NCBI GenBank assembly: GCA_029783825.1 | Contig: JAREIK010017175.1 | Coordinates: forward strand, 1 to 64,000 | Source: Sapria himalayana | Taxonomy: Eukaryota > Streptophyta > Magnoliopsida > Malpighiales > Rafflesiaceae | DNA length: 64,000 nt | Reading direction: 5' to 3' | In this document: in pieces, positions 12,201 to 24,493 of the stretch | How positions within the stretch are numbered: the first letter of the stretch is position 1 | Layout of the letters: every line of letters begins with the position of its first letter | Program-made: the position numbers and the translations under genes | Notes under the pieces: model-generated | The model's input: the letters and a program-made list of their open reading frames with translations, nothing else | Databases searched by the model: none | Told to the model about the DNA's origin: nothing

Positions 12201-14257
12201 AGTTTCTTACTTATTCAAAAAATCTTAATTAAGTAACAAATTAAAATAAAATTATAATAATATTTCTTTTTATAAAAAAACATAATCATTACATAACATA
12301 AAAGTGGATTTAAATATATATGATTAAAATATTTTAACATAAATTCTCTTCCCTAATATCATCATTATTTTTATCTAGAATATAAGTAGTTAGAAAGTTT
12401 TTACTATCAAATGATTGATTTCATATTAAATATATATTAAATAATCAAAATTTATATGAATTTTTATCCATAATAATTCATGGCAAACTCAACTTACTCA
12501 TATTATTATATGTTCTGGCTAAATGATATTTAAGATTAAGAAAATCATTAAAAAAATGGCCACAAAATTCCTAAGAAAACCCAAATGTGAGTTAACTTGA
12601 AAATAATCTTTTTAGCCTCACATAGATTGCCACGACGAAAAGAATATTTAAAGAAATTATATCACTCAATTACTAATCTGTGGTAATGATGAATTGCAGT
12701 TCTATTTTTTTGAATACTATAATGGCCTAGAAAGACATGAGATGACAATTTATTTTTTTACTTTTAAAGAAACATTTGAACAAAATTCATACCCCTTACA
12801 ACATGAATGATAAATGATGTGATTAAATAATTGATAAGAAATACAATTTGATAAAAATAACAGAAGATATCAATATGATTAAGTAATTTGTAATCATAAT
12901 TGATTTATCCTAAAATGTCTTATATAAAACGTTTTAAAGTTGTCTTAATTGAATATTTTTTATAATCTCTAAATTTTCAATATGAAAATAATATGACTAC
13001 ATAAAATACAAGATAGATCACTTTATGTTTTTTCAAGAAAAATACAAATTCTCACAATGTATATTATATAATAATATAATTTTTAAAAATATTTATTTTA
13101 TATTTTTAGTGAATATCAATCATTTTTTAAAAATAAAGTATAAATATATAAAAATTATTTTTTTTATGAGATATGAATTATGTAATGCGATAATACTTAT
13201 TTATAAAAATAATTAACAAAATAATAAAAGTCATCTTACATAATAATATTATATAATATTCTAGGTAATCTAGATAAAATATATTTCTAATAATATTTTC
13301 TTGACATACTGTAAAAACACTAGCATATTTTCTTAAGTGTACCTCATTATTAATATAAATAATATATTTTATGCTTGATTTCATAAGTTTTAAATTTATC
13401 AAAACAAAAAAATTAAACTGATAGTGAATAAAAAAAGATTAATGAAAACTAAGCATCTAATTTATCCTCTGATATGACAAAAATAGGGATAGACAACATG
13501 ATCAATTCTTAGAAAAGTCATCCACAAAGTTATATAAATCCTACAAAAATATTTTAAAAAAACATGGTTAACTCTAAAATTAAAATTAAGTTATTTAGCA
13601 TGATAACTCAAAATAATAATAATAACAATAATGTAATAACACATTGTAGATCATATAATATTAGAATAAGCTGGTATGGCATCAGCTACTATAAAAAAAG
13701 ATTTAAGAAAAATAGAAATTTACCCAAAAAAAATTGTTAACTCATAGATCAACAATGCAAAAGTTAATAATTAAATTTGAAAAAAAAATATTAAGAAACT
13801 TTAAGCTCGCGAGAAGATGAAGAATGTGACAAACTTAGAGAATGTTTTAAAATACTTCACTCAAGAAATTTATAGTATTTGTTGGCACATTATGTGGTGA
13901 ATTCTCAAAAACCCTAGTGGCATGCTCGACAAATTTTATACTATACCAATAGTAAAATTGAATTGTTAAAGAATACAATTCAAAGACTTTAAGTTAAGTG
14001 GAAAATAGAAAAGATAAAATAATTGTACCAAAATAATAAAATGAACATTGATACTATTATACTAAATAAGCATCATAGTAATATTATTAACTATATTAAA
14101 ATTAAAAATAGTATAATGAGATAAAAAAAATTAATAAATAAATATATGTAATGTATCATGTTATAAATAGAGTGCACTCAAAAACTAAATAATTAAAAGT
14201 ATAAATAATTTTAAAAATAAGTAATTTAAAAAATATGATTAGCACCGCTAACTTCAA
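9261..14257. other. AT-rich interior with simple repeats, no gene seen
   Basis: Nothing coding was recognised over almost 5 kb. Simple repeats include a CA-rich tract at 10268-10315, CA/GC-CA tracts at 10443-10470, GT tracts around 10525-10545 and 10648-10670, and a GA tract at 12125-12150. Short open frames such as 10443-10688 (minus) and 13025-13216 (plus) are low-complexity readings of these repeats. Confidence 0.6.
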
Positions 14258-14700
14258 ACACTACAAGAAAAATCCCATTAGCTAGGGATAATTCCCTAGC
14301 AAAATGGGCATTTTCAATACCTTAACAGGATATAGCGACGGATTACCGATGGATTGGTTCCCTATCTAAAGTGATTCTCACTAAATTTTAGCGAAGGAAG
14401 TGTCCCTAGCTAAAAAGTTAGCGACGGAAAAATCAATTGCTAAAAAAGAAAAATTCAATCGCTAAAATGGCAAGATAAAGGAGATATCCCATCGCTAAAC
14501 AAAAATAATGACGAATTATTCCCTAGATAAAGTGTTGTCTATAAATTTTAGTGACGGATATAGTCCCTAGCTAAATAAAGTTAGCGACGGATTATCCGTC
14601 GCTAATTTTAATATGTCCCTAGCTAAATTAGCTAGGAAAAATTCCCTAGCTAATTTAGCAAGTGATTTTTCCATTGCTATTTATCAAGAAAATATTTTCT
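14258..14700 (+). mobile_element. Second CACTA terminus with subterminal repeats
   Basis: The terminus CACTACAAGAAAAATCCC is followed by TTAGCTAGGGATAATTCCCTAGC and many copies of TTAGCGACGGA in both orientations. The 13-bp end CACTACAAGAAAA matches the inverse of the right terminus at 35360 exactly, better than the 6798 terminus does, but similarity beyond the first 13 bp is poorer. It is preceded by AAA. It could be the end of a separate element nested in, or overlapping, CACTA 1. Confidence 0.75.
14581..14605. promoter_or_regulatory. 25-bp perfect palindrome of two CACTA subterminal motifs
   Basis: Two copies of TTAGCGACGGAT meet head to head with one intervening T, forming a 12+1+12 perfect inverted repeat. 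It lies in the subterminal region of the CACTA terminus at 14258. In En/Spm elements, inverted pairs of the TNPA motif are preferred binding sites, so this is a candidate site for the element's own DNA-binding protein. Confidence 0.5.
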
Positions 14701-14734
14701 AGCCATTTTAATTTCAAAAATAATTTTAGAATTT

Positions 14735-15990
14735 AAAAATTTTTAAATTTTTTAATTAAATAATTTAATATTTTTATATCAAATTTTATAAAAATCGAAA
14801 CTATAAATAATTTATAATAAACAAAAAATAAAATCATTTAAAATCTTTATGTAAATTTAATATTCTGCATAATTGAAACAAAAAACAACAAACTTTTATT
14901 TGATCTTATTCATCAATGTATTTACCCATAGTGCATAAAGTATAATATATCCATTCATTGACGTTGTTTTCTCTACCTCTGCTCCCCCGATCATCATTTT
15001 TCTACTTTGACAAAGCTGTCTGAGTAACATCACATAATATCTAGTGAAAAATCTCATCACTTATAGAAGCTTTGTAAGAGGAACAAGGTGGTATCATATT
15101 TGTTAGAAAATTAAACAACTCATTCAAATTAACAAAAAAAGTTATGTTTTGATACATATATAATTTTGCAGTATATATATAAATATATACTTGTATTTCA
15201 CTTGTACATATATTACTGTAGTATATGTACATATAAACAATAGTATAATGTGTACATATAAACTAAGTACAGATATACTCAGTATATACGTACATAAAAT
15301 ACTATAGTATTAAATGTACGTATATACTAACTTTATTCATACGTATATACCTCATTTGGTGTTGTTGCTGCTACTTCTGCTACCTCTCCTAGTGCTTCTG
15401 CAATTCCCGATGTTGCTGCCAATACCACTGCTGCTGTCGCCGCTGCCACCGCTGCCTCTACTACCTACTCTGTCGTGGCTGCCTCTACTGCCGCCGCCTC
15501 TACTACTGCCACCGCTGCCCACTACCACCGCTGGTCGCTGGAGTGGCTACAGATGCTGCCGGTGCTACCGATGCATGCTGGTGCTGCCACTGCCACCCCT
15601 GCCACTGCTGCCACTGTCGGTGCTGCTACTGCTGCCATCGCTACTGTCACTGCTGCCTCTACCGCTACTTCCGGTGCTGCCACTACTTCCGGTGCTGCAA
15701 ATGCTTCAGTTGCAGCTGCTAAAACCGCCGCTGTCGCCACTCCTTCCAGTGTAGCCAGTGTTGCTCCCTCTGCAGCTGCTGCTACCCCCACTACTACAAC
15801 TTCTGCTTCCGTTGCCATCGCTACCGTCACTTCCACTGATGTCACTGCTACTATTGCTGATAATCAGTTTTTACATACCTATAATAGGCTAAAATCTACC
15901 CAAAAAATTCGGAGACACACAAACATATTCACATATATATAATAATAGTTATTATAGACATGAACAAACATATATTAAAGTTGATTGTAA
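14735..15990. repeat. 1.26-kb tandem duplication, unit A
   Basis: Unit A aligns along its length with unit B at about 16000-17200, with a period near 1259 bp (GTGCATAAAG at 14931 and 16190). Each unit has an AT-rich start, a block containing GACGTTGTTTTCTCTACC-like sequence, a TGTACATATA-rich block, and a GC-rich trinucleotide-like block (15358-15860 in this unit). Several frames of the GC block are open on both strands because it is built of GCTGCC/ACTGCC triplets, so open frames there are not evidence of a gene. Confidence 0.8.
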
Positions 15991-17200
15991 TATAGCTTCA
16001 ATCAAAAATTTAATTAAATAATTTAATATATTTATATTAATTTGAATAAAAACAAAAACTATAAATGAAAATTTTAAAGTAAACAAAAAAATTCATTAAA
16101 TAACTTATTCTAATACAATATTTTAAATAACTGCAACAAAAATAAAACAAAATTATATTTCATCCTATTAATCAATGTATTTACTAACTGTGCATAAAGT
16201 ATAATCTATTCATGCATTAACGTTGCTTTCTCTCCCTCTACTCCTCCGATCACCAACTTTCTGCTGCAAAAAAGCTGTCCGATCATAGTGCATCATGTCT
16301 GTCGAAAAATCCCTTCACTTATACGAGCTTCGAATGGAAAATAATGTGGTACCATATATCTAAGAAATTTAAACCACTTAATCTAATCAAAATAAATATA
16401 AAAAAAAACTATGTTTTAAAATATATATATATATATATATATATATTACTGTAGTAAATATGTATATATATACAAGCATTTCACTCGTACATATATTATC
16501 CCAGTATATGTACATATAAACTATAGTTTTATGTGTACATATATACTGAGTACATATATACTCAGTATATATACACATAAAATACTGCAGTTTTGTATGT
16601 ACTTATATACCAACCATATAAGTATGTATATACCGCATTTGTTGTCCTTTATGTTGCTCCCGCTGCCGCTGCCGCTGCCTCTACCCCTACTACTACCGTA
16701 GCTACTATCGTTGCTGTCGTCATTGCCGCCACTGCCATTGTTAGCACCGCTACTACTGCTGCCGCTGCCACTGCTACTACCGCCGCTGTCGCTGCTGCCG
16801 GTGATGTCGCTCCTGCCGCCACTGCTTCCGCCACAGCCACTACTACAGCCGCTGCCGCCTCTGTTGCACCCCCTACTGCCACTACAGTCGGTGCTGCCAT
16901 TGATGTCACCACTGCCATTGATGCCACCACTGCCACTGCTGCTGCCGCCTCTGCCGCCTCTACCATTGCTACTAGTGCGAACTGGTGATGCCGGTGCTAC
17001 TGGTGCCGCCGCTATAGCCATTGCTACTGATGCTGCCACTGATGTCGCCGTTGTCATTGATGCCACCGTTGTCGCCGCTGCTGCCGCCTCTGCCACCTCT
17101 ACCACTGCTACCAGTGCGACCGGTGATGCTGGTGCCACTGGTGCCGCCGCCACCGCCAAAATAAAATCCAACATTATTCATGTTTTTATATAAAATTAAA
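15991..17200. repeat. 1.26-kb tandem duplication, unit B
   Basis: This is the diverged partner of unit A, ending in a GC-rich block at 16641-17160. Read on the minus strand the block gives Gly/Ser-rich or Ala/Val-rich peptides depending on frame (for example GSGGNDDSNDSSYGSSRGRG). Read on the plus strand it gives Ala/Thr-rich or Leu/Pro-rich peptides. It may be a low-complexity exon of a CACTA accessory gene or a GC-rich satellite. Nothing in the sequence decides this. Confidence 0.75.
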
Positions 17201-18229
17201 TGCAAAATAAAATGCACCTTACTATATATATATATCACATTTTAGGAAAATCTTGCAATATAGGCTCTTTAAGAACAACACTGGAATTTTAAAAATAAGA
17301 ATAAAATTAAAGATAAGAATAAAACTTAATTTTTTTAGTAGACTCGTATAATCAAGACAACTAGAAAATTAGGAGATAAAATTATTAATATTCAATATTC
17401 TTCATATTGGTTAATTTTTGACCATCAATTTATCATTAAGTATTAGGTCTCATCTCACTAGGCAATAAATCTCAAAAATAACATCATTAAAACAGACATA
17501 AAAAATGCAAGTTTACCAAAACTATAATAATTCAAAATAAAAATTAATACATGATATTTTATTTTTGGCCTAGAATAATAATTTTCATCATCGGTTGTAT
17601 ACATAAGCACGCAAAGGCAAAATAATTAAATATGCAACAAAACATAAACTTCACCTCACTAAATCTCATAAAAATTTTAAAATAAAATATATTTGTGCAA
17701 AAAGAATACTAAAATAACTAATCATTATGAAAATATATATCACATAAATATAGTGAAGATCATATCTTGACACAATAACAAATATTTTTGTCCAGGGACA
17801 ATAAATATCAAGTTTAAGACTCATTAAACATAATCTCTCTAATTTTTAGAGATAAGACTATTAAGATATGCATTAAGTAGGGACTCCTCACAATGCATAT
17901 GACAACACAACAACGAGTATGTACATTCAATTTGAATTATACACATATGTGATGAAAAATAATAGGATTGGCCAAGCTATGTCTAGTCTATTCACAATTC
18001 CTAATTTCTAGATAAAGCTCAGCATGACATTATTGCATTGAAATTCAAATGTGACATCTACCCAAATATATTTTCTTATGTATGATTTTAATGATTGACT
18101 TTTTCTTCAAAAAAAGTTAGTTGCTATTTCTAAATTAGATAAAATAGAAATACTAATTTTTTCAACATTTTCTAGGAAACTCAAAAATAAAAAGAAATAG
18201 GGTCAAGCAATGAGCAAGAAATTACTCAC
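17201..18229. other. AT-rich spacer, no gene seen
   Basis: No coding signal, terminal repeat or tandem structure was recognised. It could be an intron if the minus-strand segment at 18230-18640 and the GC-rich block at 16641-17160 belong to one transcript. Confidence 0.45.
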
Positions 18230-18640
18230 CTGTGAAACAACATGTTGAACACCACTCTCCATGTCACCACTAATGAATTCATGCGCATCCATCATAGAGT
18301 TGCTTCATGTCATCAGTTGATCTGCACACTCATTACTCATATTAGATTATGTTGCATGGAGCAATAGCAGTTGTTATGGCCCCCACTGATGAATATAGTC
18401 CACACAGCATCTTTTACCTATCTGAGCTTACCGGAGTGTCCATGATGTGAAATTGCTGGCAGAGGAGGTTTTACCCACACGAAGAGCCTGTAGATGGGAG
18501 CCCAATCTACAAGCATTGTTCTCATGTCTATATGAACACCATCGTAAGCTATGACATTGTAGATCTCCTGTGAGAACCCTAAAACATTGTTATTGCTACC
18601 ATTAAACGCACAGTTTGAAGTGTGGGTTCTGTTTTTTGAT
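18230..18640 (-). other. Candidate minus-strand exon ending in a consensus splice donor
   Basis: A less AT-rich island whose minus strand ends CACAG|GTGAGTAAT at 18224-18232, a strong 5' splice site. In one frame its last part reads MMDAHEFISGDMESGVQHVV, but upstream the frame has stops. The next GC-rich sequence in that direction is the Gly/Ser or Ala-rich block at 17160-16641. I do not recognise the protein. It may be an accessory gene of the CACTA whose terminus lies at 14258. Confidence 0.3.
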
Positions 18641-18830
18641 AAAAAGTATTTTAATAAAACCTTATATATATAGTAAACTATTATAAAATAAAATATAAAA
18701 AAATAACACTAAAATTAAATTATAAAAAATAAATAATTTAAATAAAATAATATAAATAGATCTTTATTTAACCATAAATTATATTATTTAATAAATAAAT
18801 AAAATAATATTATATTATAATAAAGTACTC

Positions 18831-18878
<48 letters not shown>

Positions 18879-19960
18879 TATATGGTCATAAATTTATAAG
18901 AATTCAATCAATCTTTTATTAATATAATATGAAATAATTATAAAAGTATATAATTAAAATCTTTTAATCATTATAAATTTTAATGTTTGAAGTGTTCATT
19001 TAATAACCACACTGAAATATAAATTTTTTAAATAATCAAAAATTTTTTGATGTAATTAAAACAACAATATATTAATCTTAAAATATCAACTTTTTTTCTT
19101 TTAAATTTTATGAAAAATTTAAAAATTTTTTTAATAATTCAAATATTTAAAATCATTTAGTCATTATATTTTTTAAAAATTTTTATAATAATAAAAATAT
19201 TATTTTATACTTTTATTTTTATAAATATTTACTTATTTATTCGGTATTCATATAATTTTATATATTTTTTGTAATCAAACAATTGTTTATATTAGTTGTA
19301 ATTTTTATATATTAATTAAAATATTTTATCAATATTATAATTATATAATAAATTATATAATGTTTTGTAATACAAATATTTGAATATCATAAATAATTAT
19401 TTCAGATAAAATTAAGTATAATATTTTAATTAAATTATAATCAAAAAATAGTTATTTTAATCATATTTAATATAACTTTTTATTAGTATTTATATATTTA
19501 TTATTTTTTTATAATATCAAATTTAAATTATTATATGAGAAGCTTGTGTAATTCAAGGATCGCTCATATATAGACCATGACATACCTTTAATATAGAAAA
19601 TAATATAAAATATTAAAATAAATAATGCTTAAAAAATATCATTGAAGATTAGCAACAGGAAAAAATGAATTTAAAAACATACATAAAAAACTCTTATAGA
19701 GAAGACAAAATCATTATGTCATCTCACAAATTTAGTACTCTCATCAAAGCATAAAGTAAATAAATAAAAGTTAGGTGTATGGCCAACATTAAAGTTACAG
19801 TTATGTAAATAAAACATATAGTTGAATAATTATGACTAAGCTACAGCTATGTAAAAAACATACAACTAAGCAATTCTGACTTTTTAAGTAGTTAATAAGA
19901 TCCCAATAATTAAAAAATATACAGCCAAGTTAAAGAAACTGATTTCCATATAAGATTTAT
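18641..19960. other. AT-rich stretch with a GT microsatellite
   Basis: Contains a (GT)n tract at about 18834-18875. The rest is extremely AT-rich, with no coding or terminal-repeat signal that I can see. Confidence 0.65.
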
Positions 19961-20410
19961 GTGAACTACACATTACATCACTCTTCATACCTCAGTGCAC
20001 TACAATACACTGCACTACACTTCACACCACATTGCACTGTTACACTTACACCATAATGCCCAAACTATTACACATTCACTCTTATTGTGCACACAACACA
20101 ACACAACAATACACCATACACATTAATACCATGTTGACACCTCTGCCACTGCCACACTATCAGACATTGCATACACTTTGCCTCACCACCACAAATACTA
20201 TCACATTGTCAATGTCACGACACAAACACTACGTCTACGGCACAACCATGCTGATAATCCATTAATATCTTGTCCTCCACACAAACACACACACTATCAT
20301 TGTTCCACATCAACACTAACACTACATCGACATCACTCTGCAGTCACGTCAGCTATTTACCATGTAGATTTACTGCATAAACTAAGTGCACACTTTGTAT
20401 AGTAACACCA
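19961..20410. repeat. Degenerate CACTAC/ACACCA-rich low-complexity tract
   Basis: C- and A-rich on the plus strand, with irregular repeats of CACTACA, ACACCAT and ACACAAC. The open frames here (for example 20032-20265) are compositional. No regular period is visible. Confidence 0.6.
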
Positions 20411-22140
20411 TGTAAATGCAAACATACTTTTAAGATTTGCAAACCCTAGCTTATAAATTAAAGAAGAAAATATTATGATGGAAAAAAAGAAAATAAAACA
20501 CTAAATCATAACTCAAACAACAAACCTAATTTTAAATAAAGAAAAAAAATATGAGCAGACCATAAATCGGGTGTTCCTATTATTAAAATATATATATAAT
20601 AAATGGAGGTCGTGGAAGTCATACCCAGTATACAAGATTCCCATTTTAATGAGATATCTGAGAGATTTTAATATATTGATAGTCTTACCTCCCAAAAATT
20701 TATAGAGACTGCGTCTAAAAAGTCCCCAACCTGAGACATACTACCATTATCTATAGATATTTATCGTTGTACAAATGCATTACCTCGAATACATATGTAA
20801 CGCAAAAAAAAATCCAAGTAATCAATTAGCTCAATATTATTTCACCCAACCTTTTTAAAGAATAATATAATAAATAAGCACTCATAAAATTATAACATTG
20901 ATATTCAAAAATGTTCAAATTATAAATAAATATTATTGATTAGTCATAAGGTAAAGATTTGGGAGAGAAATAAAATGAAAACTTAAAAATAATTAATAAT
21001 TATATCGGAGAATCAATTTAATTATATATAGATAGGTCTACTATAAAATCTATTTTTTATTTAGGTAAGTTACAAAAAAAATATAAAAAAAATAAAAATA
21101 TTTATATATGGATTGGAATAGATTAGAACATGGATTAGTTTTAGTAGGTCCAAATGGCAAGGTAAAGTCCAAATAATGATCATGATGATAAATGAGAATT
21201 TACATTGTCAGATAATAAACTTAAAAGCAAACCTCTGGATTGGAATAAGATCTAAGATGTTGAAATATAAAGAAAATAGCGATTATCACTGCTACAATTG
21301 CAAAGCATCCTCCAACAATAATAGCTGGTTGATGAAAATCTCTAAAGGTAACTACATGTAATGCGACATTGCTTAATAGTGCCATATTTTATGCATGTTC
21401 ACTTCCATTCCTACTAAATTTGATCTCCATGCCTAAAAAATCAATCTTAGTTGAAAAAATTAAACATTCCAAGTGTTGCATGTTGAATAAAGTTGCAATA
21501 AGACTTCCAATATATCATGCCAAAAGAGAAAAATTCATTTGGATATTTGAAAAACAAAGTAAAAAGAAATAAATGAAAAACAAAAAAAATTATAGCTAAA
21601 TTTACTGAAGTTGTATATAGAAATAAAGGAAACTAGAATAAAGACTTAGTTATCTCGATGATAGTTTTAGAATAATTTTTTGAAAAATAATTTTTTAAAA
21701 GATGATTTTTGTCCATTTATTGCCTAAAAAAATTCTAGTTGTTTAAGAAATTAAATTATTAAAATCCAACTCTTCTATCACAGATGAATATATAAAATTC
21801 AATATGAAAATATTAATGAATTTAGGAATATATATATGAATATCCAAGAAATATGATTCAACAAAAAAGATAAAAGATTAATTAAAATAAAAATAAACAA
21901 AATAGATCCCATGTTATATTGATGGTGCATTTGCACTGATACTGCACTACACTAATTCCTTGTGGAAACAATCCCACATCCAAAAATATTGTTGCCAAAA
22001 TATTGTTGCAACTATTTTTAATCACTCACATTTCATTCATTCCAAGTAGTCCAAAAATTTATATAAGGAAATATGTCCTAATTCCTAAACCCTTTTTATT
22101 AAATCTACCAAAAGATAAAATATACATGAGATAATATGTA
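20411..22140. other. AT-rich region, possibly the 3' part of Copia 2, no gene recognised
   Basis: It lies downstream (minus strand) of the Copia 2 reverse transcriptase and would be expected to hold RNase H and the 3' LTR. I could not recognise either. Open frames at 21176-21361 and 21369-21572 have no recognisable similarity. Confidence 0.4.
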
Positions 22141-22680
22141 TCCTCAAAAAGAACAGATAAAAATCAATAATGTATTTGATTAGCTCAAATAAAGTGACTA
22201 CAAGAAAAAACCTTACAACCCAGGCTCAGGTGACTACTTTAGACCGTATAATACATTCTACAATCTGCAAACCACACTTTATTGTACTACCCAAAATACT
22301 AGTAGTTGCTTCATATATACCTCCATCTCAAGTTTATAATACAAAAATATTTTTTCAAGTTTAGTTTTTGTATACTCCAACCGTGAGATATGGTAAAAAA
22401 ATGGAAATACGTACCGAAGTCAACTTGATCACCGTAGAGTAAGTATCATGATATTTCATACCAAATATATGATTGTATCAAATCACTATAAATCTAATTT
22501 TAAGTTGATATGATTTTTCATCAAAACTTGCCTTCATAGTAAATAATAAAATGCATCCAACGACAGACTTTATCGAAGATCATGATATCAGTTGTCTGAT
22601 CTCATTATAGTTAAGGATATACATCTCATCTATCATAGTCTGACACCTTCTTAAATGAGATAATATCTCAGAAAAAGATC
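22141..22680 (-). pseudogene. Copia 2 reverse transcriptase, heavily decayed
   Basis: On the minus strand from about 22660 one reads TMIDEMYILNYNEIRQLI, SVVGCILLFTMKASFDEKSY, IRYNHIFGMKYHDTYSTV and KLTSVRISIFL. These line up with the plant Copia RT start (W..AM..EM..L..N.TW, VGC+WVFTVK, YTQ..G.DY..TF.PV.K, ..VR). Near 22300-22170 KVWFADCRMYY and LSLGCKVFS resemble VCRLRKALYGLKQSPRAWF. The pattern is collinear with the integrase further along the minus strand, which makes it convincing although individual matches are weak and stops are frequent. Confidence 0.65.
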
Positions 22681-23193
22681 ATGTTAGTATCATCAAGAGA
22701 AATAATAAAAGTAATAAAATAAAATAAAATAAGAGTGCAACGAACTATGTGAAATCGAGTATCGAGTACACTTCTTTTCTCCTTTTCATAGAGCAACCAA
22801 AAGGTCAAGGTAAGAGGAACTGCCTATAAAATTGTTTGGCTCCTCAATAGGATCGCCTCTTATCCTATCAAACTAGGCATGTTACTCTCATCTAGTATAT
22901 ATTCTAAGTTATGAATGTTCAAGTGTCATAATTTCCAACATTATGAGTCTGTATTGGTGCAAACACTTATAATACTATGTAATCTAGATATGAAAAAAAT
23001 CTTTCTACTCGAGAACTCTACCTTTTGCTAGACTCAATATAATCTGAATTTGTTGGCAAGTATGCTAATTCTATGAGAATAATATCATGCTCAAACCCAA
23101 CATGATCATATATAGTCAATGAGTGACTATCTCTATCAACTAAAAGTCGATGCAGGGTTATAGATAAGAGACAAAGAGTGATGAATCCAAATG

Positions 23194-23230
<37 letters not shown>

Positions 23231-23460
23231 CACTCTTCCTAAGCATGTTAAAGAATAAATCATTATTAAACAATTAACATATAAACTCATTAAAATTTTA
23301 TCAATCTATGGTAAAAAATATACTCTCTTTGGGAACTAAAGTATCTAAGAAAGACATAACTCAAGGCCTTGGATACTAGTTTGTCTCATCCTAGAGAACA
23401 ATCAAAAAAGAGTGAAAATAAAAACTCTAGAAGATAACAATTTTGGAATACATTTTCCAC
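22681..23460 (-). pseudogene. Copia 2 region between integrase core and RT
   Basis: It joins the two recognised Copia 2 domains. Around 23380-23330 the minus strand gives a weak resemblance to the LGY....KGY+.Y segment of the Copia integrase C-terminal region. A (TA)n tract at 23197-23227 interrupts it. Confidence 0.4.
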
Positions 23461-23803
23461 GTAAAAATATGAGTCATCTCAATTAGTTATCTATTCTTCC
23501 TTCAGCCACCTTATTTTGTTGAAGGTATGATATTACAAAAAAGTCTAGTATATAATCTGATGATCTATATAATAAATATTAAATTGATATGACATAAATT
23601 AGAATATATAATTATTTTTAAATTTTTTTAATTTTATGGAATTGAGTTTTTATCAATTTATAAAAAATTTTAACAAAAGAAGACTTCTGATCTATCACTA
23701 AATAGATATATCCAAATATATCTTGATTAGTCAACAACAAATATGATCAGATACTTAAATCTCTCTTTAATCATATTTCTATTAGATTTTCATATGTTCA
23801 AGT
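23461..23803 (-). pseudogene. Copia 2 integrase core, decayed, cut by a hAT insertion
   Basis: The minus strand reads KERFKYLIIFVVD, stop, SRYIWIYLFSDRSEVFF, matching the Copia integrase motif YF+TFVDD(Y/F)SRYTWIY with the second catalytic-Asp neighbourhood. About 70 codons later YLQQNKVAEGRIDN matches TPQQNGVAERKNR. In that motif Glu is kept (AEG) but Arg is lost. The homology starts right at 23803, where the hAT terminus begins, and upstream Copia sequence resumes beyond the hAT at 31866. Confidence 0.75.
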
Positions 23804-23919
23804 TAAAGATGTCAATCACGTCGTGTCATATCGACATAGCATCGTAGGAGGTAGGCTCGTCTATAGTTATTTGAGATGCAATATGCATCGAAATGCAAAG
23901 TGAATCGAGGCAAAAGGCA

Positions 23920-24120
23920 TACCGAGGTGCGAGTGACACCCAGGTGCACGATGCACCCAGGCACAAGGCGCGCCCAGGTACAAGGCGCACCCAGGCACAA
24001 GGCACACCCTTGGGCAAGGCGCACTCAGACACAAGGCGCGCCCAGGCACAAGGCACACCCAGGCACAAGGCGCACCTTGGCGCAAAGCACACCGAGATGC
24101 AAGGCAAACAAAGGCAAAGA
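23920..24120. repeat. 17-bp GC-rich minisatellite
   Basis: About eleven tandem copies of a 17-bp unit, consensus CCCAGGCACAAGGCGCA. The copies at about 23956-24092 differ by one to five bases. Because 17 is not a multiple of three, three units make a 51-base reading cycle, so all frames cycle through the same peptide and stay open. It lies in the 3' subterminal region of the hAT. Confidence 0.9.
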
Positions 24121-24493
24121 AAATCAAGGCACAAAACCCTTTTGGAGCATGGAAGCTTAAGGGGCAATAAAGGTGAAATTTTTTTTTGACATACTCTCCA
24201 TAAAAATACATAAAATTTTTATATTTAACTAAAGAATTATTGATAATTTTTATCTATTAATAAAATAAAATCAAAAAAATAACATTAAACGTAAAAATAT
24301 ATATATTATTCGTACATCTCAACATCAATATCATTAAGAATAATAAAATAAAATAATTGTATTTTAACAATCCAATAAATAAAGTTAAAAAATTAAACTT
24401 CAAATATAGCATATCAATAATAAAAATAAAATATCATTAATCTTTTTTGTATAACAAAAATTTAAAATTTAAAAAGATATACAAAATAAATAC

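Noticed and set aside
15475..15942. Ala-rich open frame resembling a secreted or structural protein
   Set aside because: The GC-rich triplet block is open in several frames on both strands, and unit B gives different peptides in the corresponding frames. I kept it as a repeat with a possible exon role only.
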